DNA of 64,000 nt from Byssovorax sp. (GCA_025362495.1 JANYGI010000157.1:1-64000); one strand, 5' to 3'. Counted from the stretch's first letter, positions 16,506 to 28,714 are shown. The notes: a model not told the origin generated them from the sequence alone. Program-made: numbers and translations.

Positions 16506-19500
16506 TCAGGCCGCGACGCGGCCGATGAGCCTGGCGATGGCGGCGGAGAGGCGCTCGGGATCGACGGGCTTCGACAGGTGGAGCTGGAAGCCCGCCGCGA
16601 GGGCGCGCTCGCGATCTTCGGCCGTGGCGTAGGCGGTGATCGCGGCGGCGGGAACCTTGCCTCCGCGCTCGGGGACGAGGGCGCGGACGCGGCGGATCAA
16701 GGAGTAGCCGTCCTCGATCGGCATGCCGATGTCCGAGAGGAGGACGTCGGGGCGCGCGTGCTCGAAGGCGATCATGGCCTCGGCGACGCTGCCCACGGCC
16801 TCGACCATCGCGCCCGAGAGCGAGAGCATCTGGCGGAGGATCTCGCGCGAGTCGAGCTCGTCCTCGACCAGCAAGATCCGCACGCCGGCGAGCTCGATCG
16901 AGGCGCTGGCGGCCTTGCGGTCGAGCGCGCCGCCCACGCCCTCCGCGAGCATGCAGATGGGGATTTCGAGGGTGAACTCGGCGCCGCAGCCGAGGCCGTC
17001 GCTCGCGGCGCTGACCTTGCCGCCGTGCGCTTCGACGAGGTGACGCACGATGGACAGGCCGAGGCCGAGCCCGCCGTGGCGGCGCGTCGTCGTGGCGTCG
17101 CCCTGGCAGAAACGCTCGAAGACATGGGGCAGGAACGCGGGCGCGATGCCCTCGCCCCGGTCGCGCACCGAGACGACGGCGGAGCCCGCGCGGCTGCTGA
17201 GCGCGATGCGGACCTCGGCGCCCTTCGGGCTGAACTTGATCGCGTTGGTCAGGAGGTTCCACACGACCTGCTGGAGGCGGCCCTCGTCGCCCTGGATCGG
17301 GCCGACGCCGGGATCGATCATCGCGCGCACGGTGACGCCCTTCGCCGCCGCGGCGGGGCTCACCGAGTCGATCGCGGCCTCGACCACGCGGGCGAGATCG
17401 ACGCGGCAGAGCTGGAGGCCGAGCTTGTCGGTGATGATCCGCGAGGCGTCCATCAGGTCCTCGACGAGCTGGGCCTGGAGCGTGGCGTTGCGCTCGATCG
17501 TGGCGATGGCGCGGTCCTTTGCGCCCTCTTTGACCATGCCGGTGCGGAGCATGCGCGCCCAGCCGAGGATGGCGTTGAGCGGCGTGCGGAGCTCGTGCGA
17601 GACGATGCCGAGGAACTCGTCCTTGAGGCGGTTGGCGCGGCGCTCGGCGTCGTAGAGGCGCGCGCGCTCGAGGGCGATGCTGCACTGGTACGCGAGCGTG
17701 GTGATGAAGGCGCGCTCGGCCGACGTGGGGATGCGCGGCGGCGCGAAGCGAAACGCGAGGGCGCCGAGGAGGCGGCCCTCGACGCGGAGCGGGAGCGCGG
17801 CGATCGCCTCGTTTCCAAGGGGCGAGAGCGCGGCGTCGTCCGGCGCGGGGTAGCGCGCGAGGTACTCGGAGGTGCGGTTGATCCACACCGGCTCGCCGGT
17901 GCGCGCCGCCTCGGCGAGGGGCACCTGGGCGTCGAGCGCGATGGTGCGCCAGGCCTCGCCGACGCCCTCGGCGAGGCCGCGGCTGCCCACGATTTCCAGG
18001 GTGCGGCCGTCGTCGGTGAGGCGGGTCATCACGCCGACGATGGCCTCGAGCGCGTCGACGCCCTGGCCGAGGACGGCGTCGGCGACCTGCGCCGGCGTGA
18101 CCGCGGAGGAGAGCGCGGCGGTGACGATCTGGAGGCGGCGCGCGCGATCGGCGGCCTCTTCGGCGGCGCGGCGCTCGCGCTGCTCGGCCTCGTAGAGCGC
18201 GGCGTTGTCGAGCGCGAGGGCGGCGCGGCGCGCGAACTCTTGCAGGAAGATCACGTCGCCGGGCGCGTAGCGGTGCTCGACCTGGCCGAGCGTGAGGACG
18301 CCGAGGACCTTGCCGCGCGCGAGCAAGGGGAGGAACACCGCCGAGCGCGCGCCGAGCGCCGCGGCGAGGCGGAGCTGGGCGTCGTCGAGCGTCGCGCCCT
18401 GCGCGCCGGCGCCGCCGACCTGGTAGCGGACCTGGGGCTTGCCGGAGCGGATCGCCTTCGCTGCGGGGTGCCCCGTGTCATCGCGGGAGATGGGAAACTG
18501 CCGGCGGAGGATGCGAATGGCGTCCTCCTGTTTGCGGTCGACGTGGGCTGCCGCGATCATCTCGAGCGCGCCGTTCGCGTCGACGACGTCGACCGTGCAC
18601 ACGTCGCCGAGCGTCGGGACGGCGAGGCGCACCAGGGTGCGGAGCGTGGTGGCAGGATCGAGCGACGTCGCGAAGAGCGTGCCCGCCTCGACCAGGAGCG
18701 CGGCCTGCTCGCGCGAGCGGCGCTCCATGTCGTAGAGGCGCGCGCGATCGAGGGCCTGCGCGCACTGCCGCGCGAGCATCGAGGCGAACCCGCGCGTCTC
18801 GAGGTCGAAGGCGCGGGGCTCGGCGAAGGTGACGATCATCGCGCCGACGCGGCGCGCGTCGAGGAGGAGCGGCAGCGCCACGAGCGCGCCCGGCAGCGCG
18901 TCCTCGTCGCCGTCGTCGTCGTAGCGCGCGCAGTACTCCTCGCGCGAGGCGATGAACTCGGGCTCGCCGGTGCGAAACGCGACGGCGGCCGGATCGGGCG
19001 CGTCGGTGTCGAGGCGGCGCTGGGCCTCGAGATCGTGCGCGCCGACGCCGTGATGCCCGGCGAGCTGGAGGCCGTGACGCTCCTCGGAGAGAGTGAAAAT
19101 CACCGCCGAAACAGCGCCGAGCGCGGCCACGCTCTGATCGGCGATCACCGTGGCGACCTGGGCCGGCGTCGCCGCCGACGAGAGCGCCGAGGTCAGCTCC
19201 TGGAGCTGCGTCACGCGGTGCATGAGCAGCTCGGTCTCGCGCCGCGCGAGCTTCTCGGCGCCGAAGAGGCGGGCGTTCTCGATCGCCAGCGCGGCGCGCT
19301 CGGCGAGGCGCTCGACCAGCTCGCGATCGCCGGCCGAGTACGCGCGCCCCGGCCGATCGCGGCTGAGGGCGAGGGTGCCGATCACGCGATCGTGGGCGCG
19401 GAGCGGGACGACGAGGAGGCTGTGGAGGCCGACGCGCTCGATCCACGGCCGGAACGCCGCGCCCATGCGGAGCTCGACGTCGCCCTGCGGCATCGAGGAA

Positions 19501-19904
19501 ATGAGCTCCGATCGATCCTGGGCGAGGACGCGCGCGTGGTAGCTCGGACCGCCGGAGTGGATCGGCGCGGCCGTGACGCGCCGGAGCAGCTCGCGCGCGA
19601 GGTCGTCGCGGTGCCACACGGCGCGCGTGACGAGCTTCTGGCCGTCGGGATCGAGGAGGCGCACGCAGGCCGCGTCGCCGATCTGCTCGGCGAGGTAGCG
19701 CGAGGTGCGATCGAGCACGGCGTCGAGATCGAGCCCGCTCTCGAAGAAGACCCGCGAGGCCTCGACGATGAGCGCGAGCCGCGCCGCCACCGGCGCCGAG
19801 GCGGGCGGCGGGGCGATGCGCGGTAGCGGTGAGCTGCGCTGGCCATCGAAGCTCGCGGGGAGCGGTGTTGATGGAGGAGGACGAGCGCCATCGGACGGAT
19901 TCAT
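16506..19904 (-). CDS. Hybrid sensor histidine kinase with four GAF-like domains and a receiver
   Basis: A 1132-residue soluble hybrid kinase. Four GAF-type sensory domains occupy about 35-205, 230-400, 420-580 and 600-765, each ending in a helix of the form ALENARLYDAE. A HisKA domain follows with SHELRTP (phospho-His near 770), then HATPase_c motifs NLLTNAIKFSPKG, DRGEGIA and HGGLGLGLS, and a C-terminal receiver with phospho-Asp near 1058 (LLSDIGMP) and Lys in HLSKP. No membrane segment is seen, so it senses cytoplasmic ligands or redox state. The start is ATG 19904, with GGAG at 19910-19913; an ATG 19 codons upstream lacks a ribosome site. The first and third GAF units, and the second and fourth, resemble each other (SSAATPAQVATVIADQ versus SSAVTPAQVADAVLGQ), which suggests duplication of a GAF pair. 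Confidence 0.92.
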   Translation of the reverse strand: MNPSDGARPPPSTPLPASFDGQRSSPLPRIAPPPASAPVAARLALIVEASRVFFESGLDLDAVLDRTSRYLAEQIGDAACVRLLDPDGQKLVTRAVWHRDDLARELLRRVTAAPIHSGGPSYHARVLAQDRSELISSMPQGDVELRMGAAFRPWIERVGLHSLLVVPLRAHDRVIGTLALSRDRPGRAYSAGDRELVERLAERAALAIENARLFGAEKLARRETELLMHRVTQLQELTSALSSAATPAQVATVIADQSVAALGAVSAVIFTLSEERHGLQLAGHHGVGAHDLEAQRRLDTDAPDPAAVAFRTGEPEFIASREEYCARYDDDGDEDALPGALVALPLLLDARRVGAMIVTFAEPRAFDLETRGFASMLARQCAQALDRARLYDMERRSREQAALLVEAGTLFATSLDPATTLRTLVRLAVPTLGDVCTVDVVDANGALEMIAAAHVDRKQEDAIRILRRQFPISRDDTGHPAAKAIRSGKPQVRYQVGGAGAQGATLDDAQLRLAAALGARSAVFLPLLARGKVLGVLTLGQVEHRYAPGDVIFLQEFARRAALALDNAALYEAEQRERRAAEEAADRARRLQIVTAALSSAVTPAQVADAVLGQGVDALEAIVGVMTRLTDDGRTLEIVGSRGLAEGVGEAWRTIALDAQVPLAEAARTGEPVWINRTSEYLARYPAPDDAALSPLGNEAIAALPLRVEGRLLGALAFRFAPPRIPTSAERAFITTLAYQCSIALERARLYDAERRANRLKDEFLGIVSHELRTPLNAILGWARMLRTGMVKEGAKDRAIATIERNATLQAQLVEDLMDASRIITDKLGLQLCRVDLARVVEAAIDSVSPAAAAKGVTVRAMIDPGVGPIQGDEGRLQQVVWNLLTNAIKFSPKGAEVRIALSSRAGSAVVSVRDRGEGIAPAFLPHVFERFCQGDATTTRRHGGLGLGLSIVRHLVEAHGGKVSAASDGLGCGAEFTLEIPICMLAEGVGGALDRKAASASIELAGVRILLVEDELDSREILRQMLSLSGAMVEAVGSVAEAMIAFEHARPDVLLSDIGMPIEDGYSLIRRVRALVPERGGKVPAAAITAYATAEDRERALAAGFQLHLSKPVDPERLSAAIARLIGRVAA

Positions 19905-20412
19905 CAAGGCTCCGAGGTCGACGCGAGACCGCTTCTGGCGGCGCCGAGCGATCTGAAGCATGCACGTTGTGGCGAGCGGGCGCCGCTGCGATCACGCCTG
20001 GATCAGCGACAATGTTGTGACGCCGTGAGGAATTCCCCGGAGAACGGTGAGGCTCTTCAGGTGCGGAGTCGGGTGAGAAGCGTAGTTGATCCGCCCAGGA
20101 TGGTTCCGAACCGCGCGGGTCACCAAGCGGACCCGAGCCCCGCGCGTCAGCAAGGGGACGCGAGGCGCGTCGCGCGTATCCGCCGGCCAACGCCGCCGGC
20201 GCTCGCCGCAAAATGCCAGTCACAAATCCTCTCAGCGCGAGAGTTGGACCGAGCGCGGGAATGCGACGGCGCAGGTGGAGCCCCGGTGTTCGCCAGTGTT
20301 TCACGATCTCCATCCTGCCATGAAGAGAGGGAGATCTCGCGCAACGCGCCAGGGACCGCAAAGACGTCTGGCCGCGCTTCCACGCTCGGCGGCTGAGGGT
20401 CGAGCACGAACT
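19905..20412. other. Non-coding stretch between the hybrid kinase and the hairpin array
   Basis: I find no gene here. The first ~100 bases are the leader and promoter region of the minus-strand kinase. The frames that stay open across 20030-20410 are Arg/Pro-rich and show no family motif or start signal, so I read them as GC-driven noise. The stretch runs directly into the 43-base hairpin repeats. Confidence 0.5.
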
Positions 20413-20595
20413 CTCTCGCGGCGGCCGCCCCCCACCCGCCGCGACAGCCGAAAACCTCTCGCGGCGGCCACCCTCCCGCCGCCGCGCAAGCCAGAACCCT
20501 CTCGCGGCGGCCACGTCCGGCCGCCGGGGAAGCCAAAATCCTCTCCCGGCGCCCGCCCCGCCCCCGCCGGGAGAGGAGAAACCCTCTCCGGCCGC
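20413..20595 (-). repeat. Tandem array of ~43-base hairpin repeats downstream of a minus-strand gene
   Basis: A core CTCTCGCGGCGGCC or variant begins at 20413, 20456, 20499, 20541 and 20584, giving a 42-43-base period. Each of the first four units holds its own inverted repeat, but the paired sequence differs: TCGCGGCGG/CCGCCGCGA in unit 1, CGCGGCGGC/GCCGCCGCG in unit 2, CGGCGGCC/GGCCGCCG in unit 3 and a 12-base-pair stem in unit 4. The stems have changed together, so pairing seems to matter more than sequence. On the minus strand each hairpin is followed by a short T-rich piece. The array lies directly after the stop of the gene at 20596. Confidence 0.7.
20540..20576 (-). terminator. Strong hairpin after the 20596-21429 gene (unit 4 of the array)
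   Basis: CCTCTCCCGGCG and CGCCGGGAGAGG form a perfect 12-base-pair stem with a 13-base loop, beginning 20 bases after the stop. On the minus strand it is followed by ATTTTGG, so it fits an intrinsic terminator. Confidence 0.6.
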
Positions 20596-21429
20596 TCACT
20601 TCCCGCCGCCGCCGGGCGCCGCGGGCGCGGCAGCGGGCGGCTCCTGCACCTTCCTCGGCCGCCCGCCGCCCGAGCTCGGGTACAGCGACGGGAACTTCTC
20701 CTCCGGCGCTTCGTGCCGATAGAGGAACTGCCCGGTCGTCCGCACCTCGTCGTACGTCGTCCGCAGGAGCGTCCAGGCGCGCGCCAGGTCGGCCGTACAC
20801 CGCCGCTCCTCGGCGCTCTGGGCGTTGCCCAGCTCGGTCGAGATCTGCTGAGCGTACGAGCGCGCCCGGGCGGCGTCGTCAGCGCGGTAGTTGAGCGGAT
20901 CTTTCTCGACCGTGGACTTCTCGTCCTCGTAGATCTTCGCGAGCCGCACCAGATCCGACGCGGTGTCGCGGTGCCCGGAGCCCACGCGGATCGACGCCAC
21001 CTCCTTCGAGAGCGTGCTGTGTCGCTTGAAGAGGTACTCGGCGCACTCCAGCATCCGGTCCTTCACCTCCCCGGCATTCTCGACGAGCGTGATCGGGAGC
21101 CTCGCCTCCGTGGACTGCGCGCGAGCGGATTGCAGCTCCACGTACGCGTGCGACGCCGCGAGCGCGGTCGGCTCCAGATCGGCCACGAACGCCGGATTGA
21201 AGACCTTGGCGTTCAGGAGCGCAAAGCGCGTACGGCCCTCGGGCTCGGCCAGGAAACGAGAGACCGAGAGGGCAATGATCGTCGCCGCCTGGACGTCGAG
21301 GGTCACCGCGATGAGGCTGTCTTTCGTGAGCGCGTCCCGGCGCGCCGCCATGGCCACGAAGGCATTCTTCGCCGCCGCGGGATCGAGGGTGGCTGGGGTG
21401 GAAGACTTGTCAGCAGACTTCTTGCTCAT
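20596..21429 (-). CDS. Hypothetical helical protein of 277 residues
   Basis: Function not recognised. The protein starts MSKKSADKSSTPATLD, has no signal peptide or membrane helix, and is predicted mainly alpha-helical over residues 20-245 (for example RRDALTKDSLIAVTLDVQAA and AKIYEDEKSTVEKDPLNY). The last ~30 residues are Gly/Pro/Ala rich (PSSGGGRPRKVQEPP). It is monocistronic, with the hairpin array at its 3' end and the Rpn nuclease divergent upstream. Codon use resembles its neighbours, so it looks native. Confidence 0.65.
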   Translation of the reverse strand: MSKKSADKSSTPATLDPAAAKNAFVAMAARRDALTKDSLIAVTLDVQAATIIALSVSRFLAEPEGRTRFALLNAKVFNPAFVADLEPTALAASHAYVELQSARAQSTEARLPITLVENAGEVKDRMLECAEYLFKRHSTLSKEVASIRVGSGHRDTASDLVRLAKIYEDEKSTVEKDPLNYRADDAARARSYAQQISTELGNAQSAEERRCTADLARAWTLLRTTYDEVRTTGQFLYRHEAPEEKFPSLYPSSGGGRPRKVQEPPAAAPAAPGGGGK

Positions 21430-21524
21430 ATCGCCAGCGTCGCATGTGCGGGCGGGCCGACAGAAGGGGTGATTTGCGCCGGCATGAGATAATGCAACGG
21501 GCGCCGACGCGCCGGGAGCCGCCT

Positions 21525-21574
21525 GCGCTCCTCGTCACGTCGGCGAGGATCCACCACCCTGAGCTCGGCGGGCG
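21525..21574. repeat. Left copy of an imperfect ~50-base direct repeat flanking the Rpn gene
   Basis: This segment and 22741-22790 align without gaps at about 40 of 50 bases, sharing the blocks GGCGAGGA and CACCCTGAGC. They lie 146 bases before and 67 bases after the nuclease gene, in the same orientation. Whether they are ends of a mobile unit or copies of a dispersed repeat cannot be told here. Confidence 0.5.
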
Positions 21575-21707
21575 ATCGAGCCGCGCCTCGGCACGCGCGT
21601 GTCGCGGCGCCGTCGCCATGGCGCGGTGGATTCCTCCCGGCTGACGAGATCGGCAGCGCGCGGGGTGAACCCAGGGCGATCGGGTTGCTTCCAGCGCGGC
21701 GCGCCGG

Positions 21708-21713
21708 TACCAC
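21708..21713 (+). promoter_or_regulatory. -10-like hexamer for a possible leaderless Rpn mRNA
   Basis: TACCAC ends six bases before GTG 21720 and no Shine-Dalgarno is visible. This spacing would place the transcription start at or next to the start codon. Confidence 0.25.
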
Positions 21714-21719
21714 TCGGGC

Positions 21720-22673
21720 GTGGCCTTCGCGGATCTGACGAACGACTTCGTTTTCCGGCGCATCTTCGCGACGCACCCGGACATTCTCCGCGGCTTGCTC
21801 AACGATCTGCTCGATCGGCGAGGCGACCAGGCCATCGATACCATCGAGTACCTGCCGAGCGAGCAGCTTCCGCTGGTGATGGGCGCGAAGCTGTCGATTC
21901 TGGACGTTCGCTGCAAAGACCACGAGGGGACGATGTTTGTGGTGGAGATGCAGCTCATCCATCATCCGGGCTTCATCAACCGCGTGGTCTACAACGCCTG
22001 CAAAGCCTACGTCGGCCAGCTCAAGGCGGGCGCCTGGTACGACTCGTTGACGAACGTGGTGGCGATCTCGATCTGCGATTTCGAGCTGTGGCCGGACAAG
22101 GCGCAGGAGGCGCAGGGCCTCCCGACGGTGCCCATGCTGAGCCGATGGGCCGTGACCGAGAGCTCGTCGAAGACTCACACTCTCCAGCACGTTCATTACG
22201 CGTTCATGGAGCTGCCCAAGCTCCCGGAGCACAAGCCCGATACGGGAGCGCTGCAATGGGCCTGGCTCTTCGTGCACGCTCCGGAGCTGACCGAGATCCC
22301 CGCCGATCTCCCCGCGCCCTACCGCCAGGCCCTGGAGCTTGCCAATCAAGCAAAATTCACGCAGGCGGAGCTCGACGCGTATGAAAAAGTGAGAGACGAG
22401 ATCCGGCAGGTGCTCGCGATATCCGATGCCCGGTGGGCCGAGGGCAAGGCCGAAGGTAAGGCCGAGGGTAAGGCCGAGGGTAAGGCCGAAGGTACGGCTG
22501 AAGGCGAGATCAAGGGGCGGCGCGACACGCTCCTCCGCCTCCTTGTCCGCGCGGGGATCGCGATCACTGATAACGACCGCGCCCGCATCCAGACATGCAG
22601 GAGCGCGACAACGCTTGACCTCTGGATTGACAGTGTCTTTGGCGCAAAAGCCGCAGCCGACGTGCTCTCTTGA
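21720..22673 (+). CDS. Rpn-family recombination-promoting nuclease / PD-(D/E)XK transposase-like protein
   Basis: A 317-residue member of the RpnA/PDDEXK_2 family. The opening FADLTNDFVFRRIFATHPDILRGLLNDLL is characteristic. The nuclease core shows the catalytic Asp in SILDVRCKD and VEMQ in place of ExK, as usual in this family. Members cut DNA and promote RecA-independent recombination; many are linked to transposition or phage defence. A Lys/Glu/Ala/Gly-rich tandem repeat occupies about residues 240-263, followed by a helical C-terminus (LLRLLVRAGIAI). It starts at GTG 21720 and is flanked by imperfect 50-base direct repeats. Confidence 0.85.
   Translation: MAFADLTNDFVFRRIFATHPDILRGLLNDLLDRRGDQAIDTIEYLPSEQLPLVMGAKLSILDVRCKDHEGTMFVVEMQLIHHPGFINRVVYNACKAYVGQLKAGAWYDSLTNVVAISICDFELWPDKAQEAQGLPTVPMLSRWAVTESSSKTHTLQHVHYAFMELPKLPEHKPDTGALQWAWLFVHAPELTEIPADLPAPYRQALELANQAKFTQAELDAYEKVRDEIRQVLAISDARWAEGKAEGKAEGKAEGKAEGTAEGEIKGRRDTLLRLLVRAGIAITDNDRARIQTCRSATTLDLWIDSVFGAKAAADVLS
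22437..22508 (+). repeat. In-frame 12-base tandem repeat in the Rpn gene
   Basis: Six successive 12-base units encode AEGK four to five times and then degenerate to AEGT and AEGE. Units differ mainly at third positions (GAGGGC, GAAGGT, GAGGGT). Such repeats in Rpn proteins can expand or contract in frame and alter the linker before the C-terminal helices. Confidence 0.7.
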
Positions 22674-22740
22674 CCAGGTCGCCGAGCAAGCCGTCGCACG
22701 TGTCGCCGCCGAAGGCCGTCGTCGCGCTGAAAAACCGTCC

Positions 22741-22790
22741 GCGCCCCTCGTTACACTGGCGAGGAACCCCCACCCTGAGCGCGCGGGGCG
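22741..22790. repeat. Right copy of the ~50-base direct repeat flanking the Rpn gene
   Basis: This matches 21525-21574 at about 80% over 50 bases. Its right half also forms the left arm of the compound hairpin at 22768-22806, a feature the left copy lacks. Confidence 0.5.
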
Positions 22791-22806
22791 CGCGATTTGG
22801 GTGGGG
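22768..22806. terminator. Compound hairpin between convergent Rpn and CDF genes
   Basis: CCCCACCC pairs with GGGTGGGG, and inside it GCGCGC-GGG-GCGCGC forms a second perfect stem. The structure sits between the Rpn stop (22673) and the CDF stop (22872) and could terminate both. Confidence 0.45.
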
Positions 22807-22871
22807 CGGGCCGCGCGGAGCCGCGCCGCGGCGAGCACGGACCGGGGGAGGGCATCAAACTCTGGTTGCTC

Positions 22872-23841
22872 TCAGGAAGCGGCGCTCTCTTCGAGCTGAC
22901 AGGTCGTGATGTCGGCCGCGAGGCCACAGTCTCTGGGGGCGTCCGTGGTCTCGACTTGCACCGTGGCGTGGGCGATGTGAAAGCGCTCGTTCAGGCCGCG
23001 GCACACCTCGCCAACGAAGCTCGGTTGGGGGGAGTCGGCGCTCAGGACCAGGTGTGCCGTCAACGCCGTCTCGGTGGTGCTCATTGCCCAGATGTGGAGA
23101 TCGTGGATCTCGATCACGCTCGGCAAGCCGCAGAGGTAGGCGCGGACCTTGTCGGGATCCACGCCCTCCGGCACCGCGTCGAGCACCAGGTTGAGCGACT
23201 GACGTAGGAGTGACCACGTGCTCACGAGGATGAGAACCGAGACCCCGATGCTCACGATCGGATCGAGCCGGTAATAGCCGGTGAAGAGGATGATCGCCCC
23301 CGAGGCCACCACGCCGAGGGCGATCGCCGCGTCGCCCGCCAGGTGGAGGAAGGCGCTCCTCACGTTCAGATCGCCCTTGCTGCCGCCGAGGAACAGCAAC
23401 GCAGACGCACCGTTGATGACCACGGCGATCGCCGCGACGACCATCACTGTTTTCTCGTGCACGATCCCCGGATCGCGGAGGCGCAGGATCGACTCCCACA
23501 CGACGCCGCCCGTCACCAGCAGGAGGAGCGTGGCGTTGGCGAGCGCCGCGAGGATCGAGCTCTTGCGGAACCCGTAGGTGCGGCGCGCGGTGGGCTTGCG
23601 CTTGGCGAGCACCGTGGCGCCGAGGGCGAGCACCAGGCCGAGGACGTCGCTCAGGTTGTGGCCGGCGTCAGCGACGAGAGCCATCGAGTGGCTCACGAGC
23701 CCGTAGCCGACCTCGAGCACGACGATGATGAGGTTGAGGGCAATCCCGATGAGGAAGGCGCGGCCGTGGTCCTTCGGCAACGTGTGGCCGTGGTCGTGGT
23801 CGTGGTCGTGGCTGTCGCCGTGATCGTGGCCGTGATCGTGA

Positions 23842-23852
<11 letters not shown>
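22872..23852 (-). CDS. CDF-family cation efflux transporter (CzcD/ZitB-like)
   Basis: A 326-residue inner-membrane metal/proton antiporter. The first 25 residues are a His/Asp metal-binding tail (GHDHDHGHDH). Six transmembrane helices follow, with the zinc-site motif HxxxD in DAGHNLSDV in helix 2 and the matching HLAGD in helix 5. The cytoplasmic C-terminal domain carries DLHIWAM. Such proteins export Zn2+, Co2+ or Cd2+ from the cytoplasm. The start overlaps the end of the CzcA-like gene by 11 bases, making it the last gene of the metal-efflux operon: the CDF fills the periplasm and the RND pump removes metal across the envelope. Confidence 0.9.
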
Positions 23853-26966
<3,114 letters not shown>

Positions 26967-26970
<4 letters not shown>

Positions 26971-28172
26971 TCGTCCTCCGCGAAGGTGCTCTTGAGCACG
27001 AGGCTCTTCAGCGTGAAGGCGCCGTCGACGACGACGTCCTCGGCCTCGCGCAGCCCCGAGAGCACCTCGATCTTGCCGAGCGCCGCGCGGCCGAGGACGA
27101 CGGGGTGCAGCTCGAAATCGTCGTCGGGGTGACGGACGAAGACCACGGGCTTGCCGTTGATCTCGGTGACCGCGCTGCGCGGGACCACCAGCGAAGGCCT
27201 GGCGTCGGGCGCGCGACCGGAGCCGATGCGGGCGATCCCGAAGAGGCCGAGTCGGAGCAAATCACCCCTGTTTTGCAGGCGGATCCGCGCGGTGACGGTG
27301 CGCGCGACGGGATCGATCTGCCGGCCCACGAGCTCGACCGGGCCGTCGAAGCGCTCGTCGGGGTAGGCGTTGAGCTGCACCTCGGCGGGGGCGCCGGCGC
27401 GCACGCGCGCGAGATCGTTCTCGAAGACGCGCCCGAGGAACCACACCTGGCCCAGCTCGACGATGGTCGCGATCGGGTGATCGGGGCCCACCGATTGGCC
27501 GACCACCGCGTCGCGCAGGACGACGATGCCGGCGATCGGCGCGCGCAATTCGATCAGCGATCCCGCCGTGCCGCTCGCGCCGAGGCCGAGGGCGCGCAGG
27601 CGCTCGGCGGCGGCGCGAGCCTCGGCGTCGAGCGCGGAGGCCTCGGCGCCCGCGGCGATCCGATCGCGCTCGGAGGCGATCCCCGCGGCCGCGAGCGCGT
27701 CGAGGCGCTTCGCGTTCGATCGCGCCGCGTCGGCCCGCGCGATCGAGCCCGCGAAGGCGGCGTTGCGATCGGCGAGATCGGCGACGCGCACCACGGCGAG
27801 CAGATCGCGGGCCTTCACGGCCGCGCCCTCGGTGAAGGCGATGCGCTCGATCCTCCCGGCGATCGGCGCGGCGACGCGGGCCGATCGATCGGGATCGGCG
27901 GCGATCTCGCCCGGCAGCTCGAGCACGCTCTCCAGCGCCTCGCGCGTCACCGGCGCCGTGGTGATCCTGGCGGCCGCAATCACCTCTTTCGCGAGGTGGA
28001 CGCGCTTCGGCATCTCCTCGTGCGCGGGCTCGTCCGCGTGCGCGCTCTCGCTCGGCGCCGGCGCCGCAGGGGGCGCGTCCGCGCTCGGCGTACGTTGTTT
28101 GCAGCCCGCGAGCGAAAGGCTCGCGATGAGCACCCAGGGCAGGGTGCTCGCGAGACGACGCCTCGATTCCAT
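26967..28172 (-). CDS. CzcB-type periplasmic adaptor (membrane fusion) lipoprotein
   Basis: A 401-residue adaptor starting at ATG 28172 with GAGGAG upstream. A lipobox (LSLAGCKQ) tethers it to the membrane, followed by an Ala/Pro/Glu/His spacer. Family order is visible: a lipoyl half (SVLELPGEIAAD, VAAPIAGRIERI), an alpha-helical hairpin of about 75 residues rich in Ala/Arg, a second lipoyl half (IELRAPIAGIVVLRDAVVGQSV), then beta-barrel and membrane-proximal domains (LRLGLFGIARI, DVVVDGAFTLKSLV). It links the CzcA-like pump to an outer-membrane factor. The stop overlaps the pump gene start by four bases. Confidence 0.9.
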
Positions 28173-28300
28173 GGCGGTGCTCCTCGGCGCGCCGCGCGGC
28201 CGAGCCACGGGCGATCCCGCGCGAACGACGCGCGGGAGGTGCCTTTGACGATGATCACGAGGGGACGGCTCAGGGCCGCTCCCCGGCCTGGATCAGCGCT

Positions 28301-28714
28301 TCAAGCTCGCGGAGGACGCTCGAGGGAGGAGAGCGGCGGAGTGGGCGGCGCGCCGGACAGATAGGGTGTCCAGGGAGGCAGGAGATCCCACGCGATCATC
28401 GCGGGGACGGCCGCAGCGACGTCGGGTGGGAGCGAAGGGAGGCGCCCGTGCGGGCAGGCGCAGTCGGCGCAATCGAGCGGACAGCCGTGGTCGTCGGCGC
28501 TGCCCTCGTCGGCGCAGTCGCAGGCGTCGATGCAGGCTGTCGCCGTGCTGCCCAGCAGATCGACGAGGACGTGCGCTCCGCCGGAGAGCTGGAGCGCGCA
28601 CGCGATCACCAGGAAACGCAGGATCTGAAGCACCCAGCGCGCGCCACGCGTCGCGGGGCGTCGCTGTGAAGCCGCGCGTCCTCGGGCCCGGGAGATCTCG
28701 TGCGTCGCCGTCAT
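28301..28714 (-). CDS. Small Cys/His/Asp-rich exported protein of the metal-efflux operon
   Basis: A 137-residue protein, 128 bases upstream of the CzcB-like gene and in the same direction. An Arg-rich N-terminus precedes one hydrophobic helix (VLQILRFLVIACALQL). Then comes a dense motif of Cys, Asp and His (CIDACDCADE, DDHGCPLDCADCACPHG), followed by a Pro-rich tail. Such small Cys-rich proteins can precede czcBA-type genes in myxobacteria and may bind metal in the periplasm; that role is inferred from composition and context. The ATG at 28714 has only a weak ribosome site and the frame is open upstream, so the start is uncertain. Confidence 0.6.
   Translation of the reverse strand: MTATHEISRARGRAASQRRPATRGARWVLQILRFLVIACALQLSGGAHVLVDLLGSTATACIDACDCADEGSADDHGCPLDCADCACPHGRLPSLPPDVAAAVPAMIAWDLLPPWTPYLSGAPPTPPLSSLERPPRA

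Noticed and set aside
16341-19826. A 1161-codon plus-strand frame opposite the hybrid kinase
   Set aside because: Its Arg/Ala/Glu/Gly composition is the antisense image of the kinase codons; no domain is visible.
20413-20595. The 43-base repeats read as a CRISPR array
   Set aside because: Units are contiguous, each internally palindromic and divergent, with no unique 30-40-base spacers and no cas genes nearby.
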